Shown in pieces: positions 39,696 through 53,460 of a stretch of 64,000 nucleotides of DNA. The DNA is from Cornus controversa (Eukaryota; Streptophyta; Magnoliopsida; Cornales; Cornaceae). The notes below the pieces were generated by a model. It worked only from the letters and a program-made list of their open reading frames with translations, was not told where the DNA came from and made no database searches. Each line of letters begins with the position of its first letter. Positions within the stretch are counted from its first letter, which is position 1. The stretch covers positions 63,043,238 through 63,107,237 of the forward strand of contig CM048852.1 in the NCBI GenBank assembly GCA_026545225.1. The letters are read 5' to 3'. Made by a program: the position numbers and the translations under genes.

Positions 39696-41108
39696 AAATA
39701 AATTATCCTTAGCTGATCAGGTTATGAAATCGGATATCCGTTGGGTTTTTAGATCGGATTATGGAATTTACGCATATGTGAAAGTACTCATGTACTAAAA
39801 TCTTACCGTGACAAATAAATGCAGTTTTTGAATCTGATCAAATTATCATCATTAGATGACTCCATTTTCGTAACACCAATTTTGTGCACGTAGCACCACT
39901 TTTGTGAATAGAGGTACTATTTTTGTGAATGCTATTTTGACAAAAACGGTTAAAAATTTAGTTTTTTTTTTTTCATCACCGGTTGTTAAAATAATTAGAG
40001 TAGTTTGGGCACTTGAATAGAATAAAAAGTGTTTTTTGAAATCCACATCAATATTTTTGGACAATTATGTTTTTTGGAATTTCACGACTTTCACTTCATG
40101 CATTTGTAAATTAGACTCCAAATGTCCATGTATTTGTAATTTTATCTATCCTAAAAATTATTTTCCCTCATCTTTTGATATTAATTTAATTTATTTTTTT
40201 AAATAAAAAAAAAATTCCTTTGCCGATCAAGTTATCAAATCGGACGTCCGTTTGTGTACATAGGCACCACTTTTGTATGTAGAGGTACCACCTTTTGTGA
40301 AGACTATTGTGTTAACTGTTGTTCAAAATTTAGTATTTTTTTTTTATTACTGGTTGGCAAAATTGTAAGATTTGGTTGGGTACTTGAATAAAATAAACAA
40401 TATTGATTCAAATCCACATAAGCATTTTAGGACAATTCAATTTTTTGAAATTTCATGACATTCTCTTCATGTATTTGTAAATTAGACTCCAAAAGTCTAT
40501 GTATTTGAAATTTAACCTATTTGAATAATTATTTTTCCTTCCCCTTTGATATTAATTAATTTTATTTTATTTTTAAAAAAATACATATATCCTTGGCCGA
40601 TTAGGTTATCAAATCAAATATACATTGGTTTATTAGAAGGGATCAAGGAATGACCTTATGCATATATAATGGTACGCATTTACTACTAATCATTCAACGA
40701 CAAGTAAATCCAATACTAGAATCTAATCAAATTATCATCATCAGATGACTTTATTTTTTTCATCACAATTTTTGGGCACGTCGGCACCAGTGTTTTATGA
40801 ATTGAGGTACCACTTCTTGTGAAAACTATTTTATTAACTACTGATCAAAATTAAATTTTTTTATTAACTTTTTTTTTGTATCACTGTCGTCAAAACAGTA
40901 AGAGTAGTTCGTGTAATTGAATAAAATAAACAGCATTATTTGATATCTACATCACTAATTTAGGTTAATTCATGTTTTTGAAATTTCATGACTTTGACTT
41001 CATGCTTTTGTAAATTTGACTCAAAAAGACCATATATTTGTAATTTTCCCAATTCTAATCATTATTTTCCCTTCTCTTTTCATATCAATTTATTTTATTT
41101 TACTTTTT
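39696..41108 (+). repeat. Sat1 unit U28 (S type, 1413 bp)
   Basis: A is 39696-40200, short B 40201-40574 and C 40575-41108. It is a duplicate of U26 in A and B ('gacaaaaacgg'). C is U7-like except for a short U24-like patch at about 40915-40975 ('aattgaataaaataaacagc'). Confidence 0.92.
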
Positions 41109-42495
41109 AAATAAATTATCCTTAACTGATCAGGTTATCAAATCGAATATCCGTTGGGTTATTAGATCGGATTATAGAATTTACGCATATATGAAAGTAC
41201 TCATGTACTAAAAATCTTATAGTGACAAATAAATGATGTTTTTGAATCTGATCAAATTATCATCATTAGATGACTCCATTTTTGTAGCACCAATTTTGTG
41301 AACGTAGCACCACTTTTGTCAATAGAGGTACTATTTTTGTCAATGATATTTTGACAAGAACTGTTAAAAATTTAGTTTTTTTTTTTCATCACCGGTTGTT
41401 AAAATAATTAAAGTAGTTTGGGCACTTGAATAGAATAAAAAGTGTTTTTTGAAATCCACATCAATATTTTTGGACAATTATGTTTTTTCGAATTTCACGA
41501 CTTTGACTTCATGCATTTGTAAATTAGACTCCAAATCCCCATGTATTTGTAGTTTTATCTATCCTAAAAATTATTTGCCCTGATCGTTTGATATTAATTT
41601 AATTTATTTTTTTTAAATAAAAAAAACATTCCTATGCCGATCAAGTTATCAAATCGGACGTCCGTTTGTGTACATAGGTACCACTTTTGTGAAGACTATT
41701 CTATTAACTGCTGATCAAAATTTAGTATTTTTTTTTATTACTGGTTGGCAAAATTGTAAGATTTCGTTGGGTACTTGAATAAAATAAATAATATTTCTTC
41801 AAATAAACATAAGCATTTTAGGACAATTCAATTTTTTGAAATTTCATGACATTCTCTTCATGTATTTGTAAATTTGAATCCAAAGTCCATGTATTTTTAA
41901 TTTAATCTATTTGAATAATTAGTTTTCCTTCCCCTTTGATATTAATTAATTTTCTTTTATTTTTAAAAAAAATATATATCCTTGGCCGATTAGGTTATCA
42001 AATCAAATATCCATTGGTTTATTAGAAGGGATCAAGGAATGACCTTATGCATATATAATAGTACGCATTTACTACTAATCATTCAACGACAAGTAAATCC
42101 AATACGAGAATCTAATCAAATTATCATCATCAGATGACTTTATTTTTTCCATCACGATTTTTGGGCACGTCGGCACCAGTGTTTTATAAATTGAGGTACC
42201 ACTTCTTGTGAAAACTATTTTATTAACTACTGATCAAAATTTAGTTTTTTTAAAAAAAAATTTTGTATCACTGTCGTCAAAACAGTAAGAGTAGTTCGTG
42301 TAATTGAATAAAATAAACAGTATTATTTGATCTCTACATCACCAATTTAGGTTAATTCATGTTTTTGAAATTTCATGACTTTGACTTCATGCTTTTGTAA
42401 ATTTGACTCAAAAACTCCATATATTTGTAATTTTCCTAATTCTAATCATTATTTTCCCTTCTCTTTTGATATCAATTTATTTTATTTTACTTTTT
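41109..42495 (+). repeat. Sat1 unit U29 (SS type, 1387 bp)
   Basis: A is 41109-41614, doubly deleted B 41615-41964 and C 41965-42495. It is the counterpart of U8 ('atcgaatatccg', 'aaatgatgtttttg'). Confidence 0.93.
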
Positions 42496-43910
42496 AAATA
42501 AATTATCCTTAGCTGATCAGGTTATCAAATCGGATATCCGTTGGGTTATTAGATCGGATTATGGAATTTACGCATATATGAAAGTCTTCATGTACTAAAA
42601 ATCTTACAGTGACTAATAAATGCAGTTTTTGAATCTGATCAAATTATCATCGTTAGATGACTCCATTTTTGTAACACCAATTTTGTGAACGTAGCACCAC
42701 TTTTGTGAATAGAGGTACTATTTTTGTGAATGCTATTTTGAAAAGAACGGTTAAAAATTTAGTTTTTTTTTTTTCATCACCGGTTGTTAAAATAATTAGA
42801 GTAGTTTGGGCACTTGAATAGAATAAAAAGTGTTTTTTGAAATCCACATCAATATTTTTGGACAATTATGTTTTTTGTAATTTCACGACTTTCACTTCAT
42901 GCATTTGTAAATTAGACTCCAAATGTCTATGTATTTGTAATTTTATCTATCCTAAAAATTATTTTCCCTGATCTTTTGATATTAATTTAATTTATTTTTT
43001 TTAAATAAAAAAAAAACATTCCTTTGCCGATCAAGTTATCAAATCGGACGTCCGTTTGTGTACATAAGCGCCACTTTAGTATGTAGAGGTACCACCTTTT
43101 GTGAAGACTATTGTGATAACTGCTGTTCAAAATTTAGTATTTTTTCTTTTATTACTGGTTTGCAAAATTGTAAGATTTGGTTGGGTACTTGAATAAAATA
43201 AACAATATTTCTTCAAATCCGCATAAGCATTTTAGGACAATTCAATTTTTTGAAATTTCATGACATTCTCTTCATGTATTTGTAAATTTGACTCCAAAAG
43301 TCCATATATTTGTAATTTAATCTATTTGAATAATTATTTTTCCTTCCCCTTTGATATTAATTAATTTTATTTTATTTTTAAAAAAATATATATATCGTTC
43401 GCCGATTAGGTTATCAAGTCAAATATCCATTGGTTTATTAGAAAGGATCAAAGAATAACCTTTTGCATATATAATAGTACGCATTTACTACTAATCATTC
43501 AACGACAAGTAAATCCAATACGAGAATCTAATCAAATTATCATCATCAGATGACTTTATTTTTATCATCACAATTTTTGGGCACGTTGGCACCAGAGTTT
43601 TATGAATTGGGGTACCACTTCTTGTGAAAACTATTTTATTAACTACTGAACAAAATTTAGTTTTTTTTAGATTTTTTTTGTATCACTGTCGTCAAAAGAG
43701 TAAAAGTACTTCGTGTAATTAAATAAAATAAACAGTATTATTTGATATCTACATCACCAATTTAGGTTAATTCAAGTTTTTGAAATTTCATGACGTTGAC
43801 TTCATGCTTTTGTAAATTTGACTCAAAAAGTCCATATATTTGTAATTTTCCTATTTCTAATCATTATTTTCCCTTCTCTTTTGATATCAATTTATTTTAT
43901 TTTACTTTTT
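42496..43910 (+). repeat. Sat1 unit U30 (S type, 1415 bp)
   Basis: A is 42496-43002, short B 43003-43379 and C 43380-43910. It matches U9 in A and B. The last 260 bp of C differ ('actgaacaaaatttag', 'aaagagtaaaagtacttcg', 'gacgttgac'), so that end comes from another, unsampled C type. Confidence 0.92.
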
Positions 43911-45328
43911 AAATAAATTATCCTTAGCTGATCAAGTTATCAAATCGGATATAGGATATCCGTTGGGTTATTAGATCGGATTATGGAATTTACGCATATA
44001 TGAAAGTACTCATGTACTAAAAATCTTAGAGTGACTAATAAATGCAGTTTTTGAATCTGATCAAATTATCATCATTAGATGACTCCATTTTTGTAACACC
44101 AATTTTGTGAACGTAGCACCACTTTTGTGAATAGAGGTACTATTTTTGTGAATGCTATTTTGACAAGAACGGTTAAAAATTTAGTTTTTTTTTTTCCATC
44201 ACCGGTTGTTAAAATAATTAGAGTAGTTTGGGCACTTGAATAGAATAAAAAGTGTTATTTGAAATTCACATCAATATTTTTGGACAATTATGTTTTTTGG
44301 AATTTCACGACTTTCACTTCATGCATTTGTAAATTAGACTCCAAATGTCTATGTATTTGTAATTTTATCTATCCTAAAAATTATTTTCCCTGATCTTTTG
44401 ATATTAATTTAATTTATTTTTTTTAAATAAAAAAAAACATTCCTTTGCCGATCAAGTTATCAAATCGGACGTCCGTTTGTGTACATAGGCACCACTTTTG
44501 TATGTACAGGTACCACCTTTTGTGAAGACTATTGTGTTAATTGCTGATCAAAATTTAGAATTTTTTTCTATTACTAGTTTGCAAAATTGTAAGATTTGGT
44601 TGGTTACTTGAATAAAATAAACAATATTTCTTCAAATCCACATAAGCATTTTAGGACAATTCAATTTTTTGAAATTTCATGACATTCTTTTCATGTATTT
44701 GTAAATTAGACTCCAAAAGTCCATGTATTTGAAATTTAACCTATTTGAATAATTATTTTTCCTCTCCCTTTGATATTAATTAATTTTATTTTAATATCTA
44801 AAAAAATATATATCTTGGCCGATTAGGTTATCAAATCAAATATCCATTGGTTTATTAGAAGGGATCAAGGAATGACCTTATGCATATATAATAGTACGCA
44901 TTTACTACTAATCATTCAACGACAAGTAAATCCAATATGAGAATCTAATCAAATTATCATCATCAGATGACTTTATTTTTTTCATCACAATTTTTGGGCA
45001 CGTCGGCACCAGTGTTTTATGAATTGAGGTACCACTTCTTGTTAAAACTATTTTATTAATTATTGATCAAAATTTAGGATTTTTAAAATTTTTTTTTATA
45101 TCACTGTCGTCAAAACAGTAAGAGTAGTTCACGTAATTGAATAAAATAAACAGTATTATTTGATATCTACATCACCAATTTAGGTTAATTCATGTTTTTG
45201 AAATTTCATGACTTTGACTTCATGCTTTTGTAAATTTGCCTCAAAAAGTCCATATATTTGTAATTTTCCCAATTCTAATCATTATTTTCCCTTCTCTTTT
45301 GATGTCAATTTATTTTATTTTACTTTTT
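43911..45328 (+). repeat. Sat1 unit U31 (S type, 1418 bp)
   Basis: A is 43911-44424, short B 44425-44799 and C 44800-45328. B and C match U10. A carries a 7 bp expansion in the conserved palindrome region ('ggatataggatatccg', near 43948-43962), not seen in any other copy. Confidence 0.92.
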
Positions 45329-46737
45329 AAATAAATTATCCTTAACTGATCAGGTTATCAAATCGGATATCCGTTGGGTTATTAGATCGGATTATGGAAT
45401 TTACGCATATATGAAAGTATTCATGTACTAAAAATCTTACAGTGACAAATAAATGCAATTTTTAAATCTGATCAAATTATCATCATTAGATGACTCCATT
45501 TTTGTACCACCAATTTTGTGAACGTAGCACCACTTTTGTGAATAGAGGTACTATTTTTGTTAATGCTATTTTGACAAGAACGGTTAAAATTTTAGTTTTT
45601 TTTTTTTCATCACCGGTTGTTAAAATAATTAGAGTAGTTTGGGCACTTGAATAGAATAAAAAGTGTTTTTTGAAATCCACATCAATATTTTTGGACAATT
45701 TTGTTTTTTGGAATTTCACGACTTTGACTTCATGCATTTGTAAATTAGACTCCAAATCCCCATGTATTTGTAGTTTTATCTATCCTAAAAATTATTTGCC
45801 CTGATCGTTTGATATTAATTTAATTTATTTTTTTTAAATAAAAAAAACATTCCTTTGCCGATCAAGTTATGAGATCGGACGTCCGTTTGTGTACATAGGC
45901 ACCACTTTTGTATTTAGAAGTACCACCTTTTGTGAAGACTATTCTGTTAACTGCTGATCAAAATTTAGTATTTTTTTTTATTACTGGTTGGCAAAATTGT
46001 AAGATTTGGTTGGGTACTTGAATAAAATAAATAATATTTCTTCAAATCCACATAAGCATTTTAGGACAATTCAATTTTTTGAAATTTCATGACATTTTCT
46101 TCATGTATTTGTAAATTTAGATCCAAAGTCCATGTATTTGTAATTTAATCTATTTGAATAATTATTTTTCCTTCCCCTTTGATATTAATTAATTTTATTT
46201 TATTTTTAAAAAAATATATATCCTTGGCCGATTAGGTTATCAAATCAAATATCCATTGGTTTATTAGAAGGGATCAAGGAATGACCTTACGCATATATAA
46301 TAGTACGCATTTACTACCAATCATTCAACGACAAGTAAATCCAATACCAGAATCTAATCAAATTATCATCACCAGATGACTTTATTTTTTTCATCACAAT
46401 TTTTGGGCACCTCGGCACCAGTGTTTTATGAATTGAGGTACCACTTCTTGTGAAAACTATTTTATTAACTACTGATCAAAATTTAGTTTTTTTTAAATTT
46501 TTTTTTGTATCACTGTCGTCAAAACAGTAAGAGTAGTTCGTGTAATTGAATAAAATAAACAGCATTATTTGATATCTACATCACCAATTTAGGTTAATTC
46601 ATGTTTTTGAAATTTCATGACTTTGACTTCATGCTTTTGTAAATTTGACTCAAAAAGTCCATATATTTGTAATTTTCCCAATTCTAATCATTATTTTCCC
46701 TTCTCTTTTGATGTCAATTTATTTTATTTTACTTTTT
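45329..46737 (+). repeat. Sat1 unit U32 (S type, 1409 bp, patched C)
   Basis: A is 45329-45835, short B 45836-46207 and C 46208-46737. A and B match U12. C between at least 46276 and 46563 matches U24/U5, then returns to U12 type ('ttattttccc', 'gatgtcaattt'). Confidence 0.92.
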
Positions 46738-48145
46738 AAATAAATTATCCTTAGGTGATCAGGTTATCAAATCGGATATCCGTTGGGTTATTAGATCGGA
46801 TTATGGAATTTACGCATATATGAAAGTATTCATGTACTAAAAATCTTACAGTGACAAATAAATGCAATTTTTGAATCTGATCAAATTATCATCATTAGAT
46901 GACTCCATTTTTGTACCACCAATTTTGTGAATGTAGCACCACTTTTGTCAATAGAGGTACTATTTTTGTGAATGAAATTTTGACAAGAACTGTTAAAAAT
47001 TTAGTTTTTTTTTTTCATCACCGGTTGTTAAAATAATTAGAGTAGTTTGGGCACTTGAATAGAATAAAAAGTATTTTTTGAAATCCACATCAATATTTTT
47101 GGACAATTATGTTTTTTGGAATTTCACGACTTTGACTTCATGCATTTGTAAATTAGACTCCAAATCCCCATGTATTTGTAGTTTTACCTATCCTAAAAAT
47201 TATTTGCCCTGATCGTTTGATATTAATTTAATTTATTTTTTTTAAATAAAAAAAACATTCCTTTGCCGATCAAGTTATGAGATCGGACGTCCGTTTGTGT
47301 ACATAGGCACCACTTTTGTATTTAGAAGTAACACCTTTTGTGAAGACTATTCTGTTAACTGCTGATCAAAATTTAGTATTTTTTTTTATTACTGGTTGGC
47401 AAAATTGTAAGATTTGGTTGGGTACTTGAATAAAATAAATAATATTTCTTCAAATCCACATAAGCATTTTAGGACAATTCAATTTTTTGAAATTTCATGA
47501 CATTCTCTTCATGTATTTGTAAATTTAAATCCAAAGTCCATGTATTTGTAATTTAATCTATTTGAATAATTATTTTTCCTTCCCCTTTGATATTAATTAA
47601 TTTTATTTTATTTTTAAAAAAATATATATCCTTGGCCGATTAGGTTTTCAAATCAAATATCCATTGGTTTATTAGAAGGAATCAAAGAATAACCTTATGC
47701 ATATATAATAGTACGCATTTACCACTAATCATTCAACGACAAGTAAATCCAATATGAGAATCTAATCAAATTATCATCATCAGATGACTTTATTTTTTCC
47801 ATAACTATTTTTGGGCACGTCGGCACTAGTGTTTTATGAATTGAGGTACCACTTCTTGTGAAAACTATTTTATTAACTACTGATCAAAATTTAGTTTTTT
47901 TTTAATTTTTTTTTGTATCACTGTCGTCAAAACAGTAAAAGTAGTTCGTGTAATTGAATAAAATAAACAGTATGATTTGATATCTACATCACCAATTTAG
48001 GTTAATTCATGTTTTTGAAATTTCATTACTTTAACTTCATGCTTTTGTAAATTTGACTCAAAAAGTCCATATATTTGTAATTTTTCCTATTCTAATCATT
48101 ATTTGTCCTTCGCTTTTGATATCAATTTATTTTATTTTACTTTTT
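46738..48145 (+). repeat. Sat1 unit U33 (S type, 1408 bp)
   Basis: A is 46738-47243, short B 47244-47615 and C 47616-48145. It is the counterpart of U13 except for the last 120 bp of C, which match the end of U38 ('tttcattactttaac', 'ccttcgcttttg'). Confidence 0.92.
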
Positions 48146-49074
48146 AAATAAATTATCCTTAACTGATCAGGTTATCAAATCGGATATCCGTTGGGTTATT
48201 AGATCGGATTATGGAATTTACGCATACGTGAAAGTACTCATGTTCTAAATACTTACAGTGACAAATAAATGCAGTTTTTGAATCTGATCAAATTATCATC
48301 ATTAGATGACTCCATTTTTGTAGCACCAATTTTGTGAACGTAGCACCACTTTTGTGAATAGAGGTACTATTTTTGTGAATGCTATTTTAACAAGAACGGT
48401 TAAAAATTTAGTTTTTTTTTTTCATCACCAGCTGTTAAAATAATTAGAGTAGTTTGGGCACTTGAATAGAATAAAAAGTGTTTTTTGGAATCCACTTCAG
48501 TATTTTTTGACAATTATGTTTTTTGGAATTTCATGACTTTGACTTCATGCATTTGTAAATTCGACTCCAAAAGTCCATGTATTTGTAATTTTCTATATCC
48601 TAAACATTATTTGCCCTAATCTTTTGATATTAATATAATTTTTTAATTTTTAAATAAAAAAAACTATCCTTAGCCGATCAGGTTATCTAATCAGTTGTCC
48701 GTTTGGTTTTTGGATCAGATTACGGAATAACGTTTTGCATATATGAAAGTACTCATGTACTAGTAATCTCTCAATGACAAGTAATCTAATTTGAAAATCT
48801 GATCAAATTATTATCATCGGATGACTCTAGTTTTTATTCACTATTTTTGTGTACGTAGGCACCACTTTTGTAAATAGTGGTACCACCTTTTGTGAAGACT
48901 ATTTTGTTAACTGCTGATTGGCAAAATTATAAGATTTGGTTCAGAGCTTGAATAAAATAAACAATATTACTTCAAATCCACATAAGCATTTTAGTCCATA
49001 TATTTATAATTTTTCCTATTCTAATCATTATTTGTCCTTCTCTTTTGATATCAATTTATTTTATTTTACTTTTT
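48146..49074 (+). repeat. Sat1 unit U34 (T type, 929 bp)
   Basis: A is 48146-48651, with truncated B from 48652 and C remnant from about 48995. It has the same two deletions as U14. The first 110 bp of A are U22/U39 type ('catacgtg', 'gttctaaatacttac') rather than U14 type, as part of a conversion tract continuing from U33. Confidence 0.93.
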
Positions 49075-50492
49075 AATTAAATTATCCTTAACTGATCAGG
49101 TTATCAAATCGGATATCTGTTGGGTTTTTAGATCGGATTATGGAATTTACGCATATGTGAAAGTACTAATGTACTAAAATCTTACCGTGACAAATAAATG
49201 CAGTTTTTGAATCTGATCAAATTATCATCATTAGATGACTCCATTTTTGTAACACCAATTTTGTGAACGTAGCACCACTTTTGTGAATAGAGGTACTATT
49301 TTTGTGAATGCTATTTTCACAAGAACGGTTAAAAATTTAGTTTTTTTTTTTTTCATCACCGGTTGTTAAAATAATTAGAGTAGTTTGGGCACTTGAATAG
49401 AATAAAAAGTCTTTTTTGAAATCCACATCAATATTTTTGGACAATTAGGTTTTTTGGAATTTCACAACTTTGACTTCATGCATTTGTAAATTAGACTCCA
49501 AATGTCCATGTATTTGTAATTTTATCTATCCTAAAAATTATTTTCCCTGATCTTTTGATATTAATTTAATTTATTTTTTTCAAATAAAAAAAAAAATTCC
49601 TTTGCCGAACAAGTTATCAAATCGGACGTCCGTTTGTGTACATAGGCACCACTTTTGTATGTAGAGGTACCACCTTTTGTGAAGACTATTGTGTTAACTG
49701 CTGATCAAAATTTAGTATATATTTTTTTTATTACTGGTTGGCAAAGTTGTAAGATTTGGTTGGGTACTTGAATAAAATAAACAATATTTCTTGAAATCCT
49801 CATAAGCATTTTAGGACAATTCAATTTTTTGAAATTTCATGACATTCTCTTCATGTATTTGTAAATTTGACTCCAAAAGTCCATGTATTTGTAATTTAAT
49901 CTATTTGAATAATTATTTTTCCTTCCCCTTTGATATTAATTTATTTTATTTTATTTTATTTAAAAAATATATATCCTTAGCGGATTAGGTTATCAAGTCA
50001 AATATCCATTGGTTTATTAGACGGGATCAAAGAATAACCTTATGCATATATAATAGTACGCATTTACTACTAATCATTCAACGACAAGTAAATCCAATAC
50101 GAGAATCTAATCAAATTATCATCGTCAGATGACTTTATTTTTTTCATCACAATTTTTGGGCACGTCAGCAGCAGTGTTTTATGAATTGAGGTACCACTTC
50201 TTCTGAAAGCTATTTTATTAACTACTGATCAAAATTTAATTTTTTTTTTAACTTTTTTTTTGTATCACTGTCGTCAAAACAGTAAGAGTAGTTCGTGTAA
50301 CTGATTAAAATAAACAGTATTATTTGATATATACATCAACAATTTAGGTTAATTCATGTTTTTGAAATTTCATTACTTTAACTTCATGCTTTTGTAAATT
50401 TGACTCAAAAAGTCCATATATTTGTAATTTTTCCTATTCTAATCATTATTTGTCCTTCGCTTTTGATATCAATTTATTTTATTTTACTTTTT
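49075..50492 (+). repeat. Sat1 unit U35 (S type, 1418 bp)
   Basis: A is 49075-49581, short B 49582-49961 and C 49962-50492. It is the counterpart of U15. 'cacgtcagcagcag' and 'ccttcgcttttg' in C recur in U38. Confidence 0.92.
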
Positions 50493-51907
50493 AAATAAAT
50501 TATGCTTAGCTGATCAGGTTATCAAATCGGATATCCGTTGGGTTATTAGATCGGATTATGGAATTTACGCATATGTGAAAGTACTCATGTACTAAAATCT
50601 TACCGTGACAAATAAATGCAGTTTTTGAATCTGATCAAACTATCATCATTATATGACTCCATTTTTGTAACACCAATTTTGTGAACGTAGCACCACTTTT
50701 GTGAATAGAGGTACTATTTTTGTGAATGCTATTTTGACAAGAACGGTTAAAAATTTAGTTTTTTTTTTTTCATCACCGGTTGTTAAAATAATTAGAGTAG
50801 TTTGGGCACTTCAATAGAATAAAAAGTGTTTTTTGAAATCCACATCAATATTTTTGGACAATTATGTTTTTTGGAATTTCACAACTTTGACTTCATGCAT
50901 TTGTAAATTAGACTCCAAATGTCCATGTATTTGTAATTTTATCTATCCTAAAAATTATTTTCCCTGATCTTTTGATATTAATTTAATTTATTTTTTTTAA
51001 ATAAAAAAAAAATTCCTTTGCCGATCAAGTTATCAAATCGGACGTCCGTTTGTGTACATAGGCACCACTTTTGTATGTAGAGGTACCACCTTTTGTGAAG
51101 ACTATTGTGTTAACTGCTGATCAAAATTTAGTATATATTTTTTTTATTACTGGTTGGCAAAGTTGTAAGATTTGGTTGGGTACTTGAATAAAATAAACAA
51201 TATTTCTTGAAATCCTCATAAGCATTTTAGGACAATTCAATTTTTTGAAATTTCATGACATTCTCTTCATGTATTTGTAAATTTGACTCCAAAAGTCCAT
51301 GTATTTGTAATTTAATCTATTTGAATAATTATTTCTCCTTCCCCTTTGATATTAATTAATTTTATTTTATTTTTTAAAAAAAATATATATCCTTAGCGGA
51401 TTAGGTTATCAAGTCAAATATCCATTGGTTTATTAGACGGGATCAAAGAATTACCTTATGCATATATAATAGTACGCATTTACTACTAATCATTCAACGA
51501 CAAGTAAATCCAATACGAGAATCTAATCAAATTATCATCATCAGATGACTTTATTTTTTTCATCACAATTTTTGGGCACGTCGGCACCAGTGTTTTATGA
51601 ATTGAGGTACCACTTCTTCTGAAAGCTATTTTATTAACTACTGATCAAAATTTAATTTTTTTTTAACTTTTTTTTTGTATCACTGTCTTCAAAACAGTAA
51701 GAGTAGTTCGTGTAACTGATTAAAATAAACAGTATTATTTGATATCTACATCAACAATTTAGGTTAATTCATGTTTTTGAAATTTCATGACTTTAACTTC
51801 ATGCTTTTGTAAATTTGACTAAAAAAGTCCATATATTTGTAATTTTTCCTATTCTAATCATTATTTGTCCTTCTCTTTCAATATCAATTTATTTTATTTT
51901 ACTTTTT
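50493..51907 (+). repeat. Sat1 unit U36 (S type, 1415 bp)
   Basis: A is 50493-50998, short B 50999-51375 and C 51376-51907. It is the counterpart of U17 at offset 26853. No U16 equivalent precedes it. Confidence 0.92.
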
Positions 51908-53460
51908 AAATAAATTATCCTTAACTGATCAGGTTATCAAATCGGATATCCGTTGGGTTATTAGATCGGATTATGGAATTTACGCATATGTGAAAGTACT
52001 CATGTACTAAAAACTTAAAGTGACAAATAAATGTAGTTTTTGAATCTGATCAAATTATCATCATTAGATGACTCCATTTTTGTAACACCAATTTTGTGAA
52101 CGTAGCACCACTTTTGTGAATAGAGGTACTATTATTGTGAATGCCATTTTGACAAGAACGGTTAAAAATTTAGTTTTTTTTTTTCATCACCGGTTGTTAA
52201 AATAATTAGAGTAGTTTGGGCACTTGAATACAATAAAAAGTGTTTTTTGAAATCCACTTCAATATTTTTTGACAATTGTGTTTTTTGGATTTTCATGACT
52301 TTGACTTCTTGCATTTGTAAATTCGACTCCAAAAGTCCATGTATTTGTAATTTTATCTATCCTAATAATTATTTTCCTTAATGTTTTGATATTAATTTAA
52401 CTTTTTATTTTTTAAATAAAAAAACTTTCCTTAGCCGATAAGGTTATCTAATCGGTTGTCCGTTTGGTTTCTGGATCAGATTACGGAATAACGTTATGCA
52501 TATATGAAAGTACTCATGTACTAGTAATCTCTCAATGACAAGTAATCTAATTTGAAAATCTGATCAAATTATTATTATCAGATGACTCTAGTTTTTCTTC
52601 ACTATTTTTGTGTACATAGGACCACTTTTGTAAATAGAGGTACCACATTTTGTGAAGACTATTTTGTTAACTGCTGATCAAAATTTAGTATTTTTTTTTT
52701 ATTACTGGTTGGCAAAATTGTAAGATTTGGTTGGGTACTTGAATAAAATAAACAATATTTCTTCAAATCCACATAAGCATTTTAGGACAATTCAATTGTT
52801 TGAAATTTCATGACATTCTCTTCATGTATTTGTAAATTAGACTCCAAAAGTCCATGTATTTGAAATTTAACCTATTTGAATAATTATTTTCCCTTCCCCT
52901 TTGATATTAATTAATTTTATTTTATTTTTAAATAAAATATATATCCTTAGCCGATTAGGTTATCAAATCAAATATCCATTGGTCTATTAGAAGGGATCAA
53001 GGAATGACCTTATGCATATATAATAGTACGCATTTACTACTAATCATTCAATAACAAGTAAATCCAATACGAGAATCTAATCAAATTATCATCATCAGAT
53101 GACTTTATTTTTTTTATCACAATTTTTGGGCACGTCGGCACCAGTGTTTTATGAATTGAGGTACCACTTCTTGCGAAAACTATTTTATTAACTACTGATC
53201 AAAATTTAGTTTTTTTAAAATATTTTTTTGTATCAATGTCGTCAAAACAGTAAGAGTAGTTCGTGTAATTAAATAAAATAAACAGTATTATTTGATATCT
53301 ACATCACCAATTTAGGTTAATTCATGTTTTTGAAATTTCATGACTTTGACTTCATGCTTTTGTAAATTTGACTCAAAAAGTCCATATATTTGTAATTTTC
53401 CCAATTCTAATCATTATTTGCCCTTCTCTTTTGATATCAATTTATTTTATTTTACTTTTT
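51908..53460 (+). repeat. Sat1 unit U37 (L type, 1553 bp)
   Basis: A is 51908-52413, full B 52414-52929 and C 52930-53460. It is the counterpart of U18, sharing 'cttcttgcgaaaac' with U18 but not U20, which identifies U18 rather than U20 as its sister. Confidence 0.93.
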
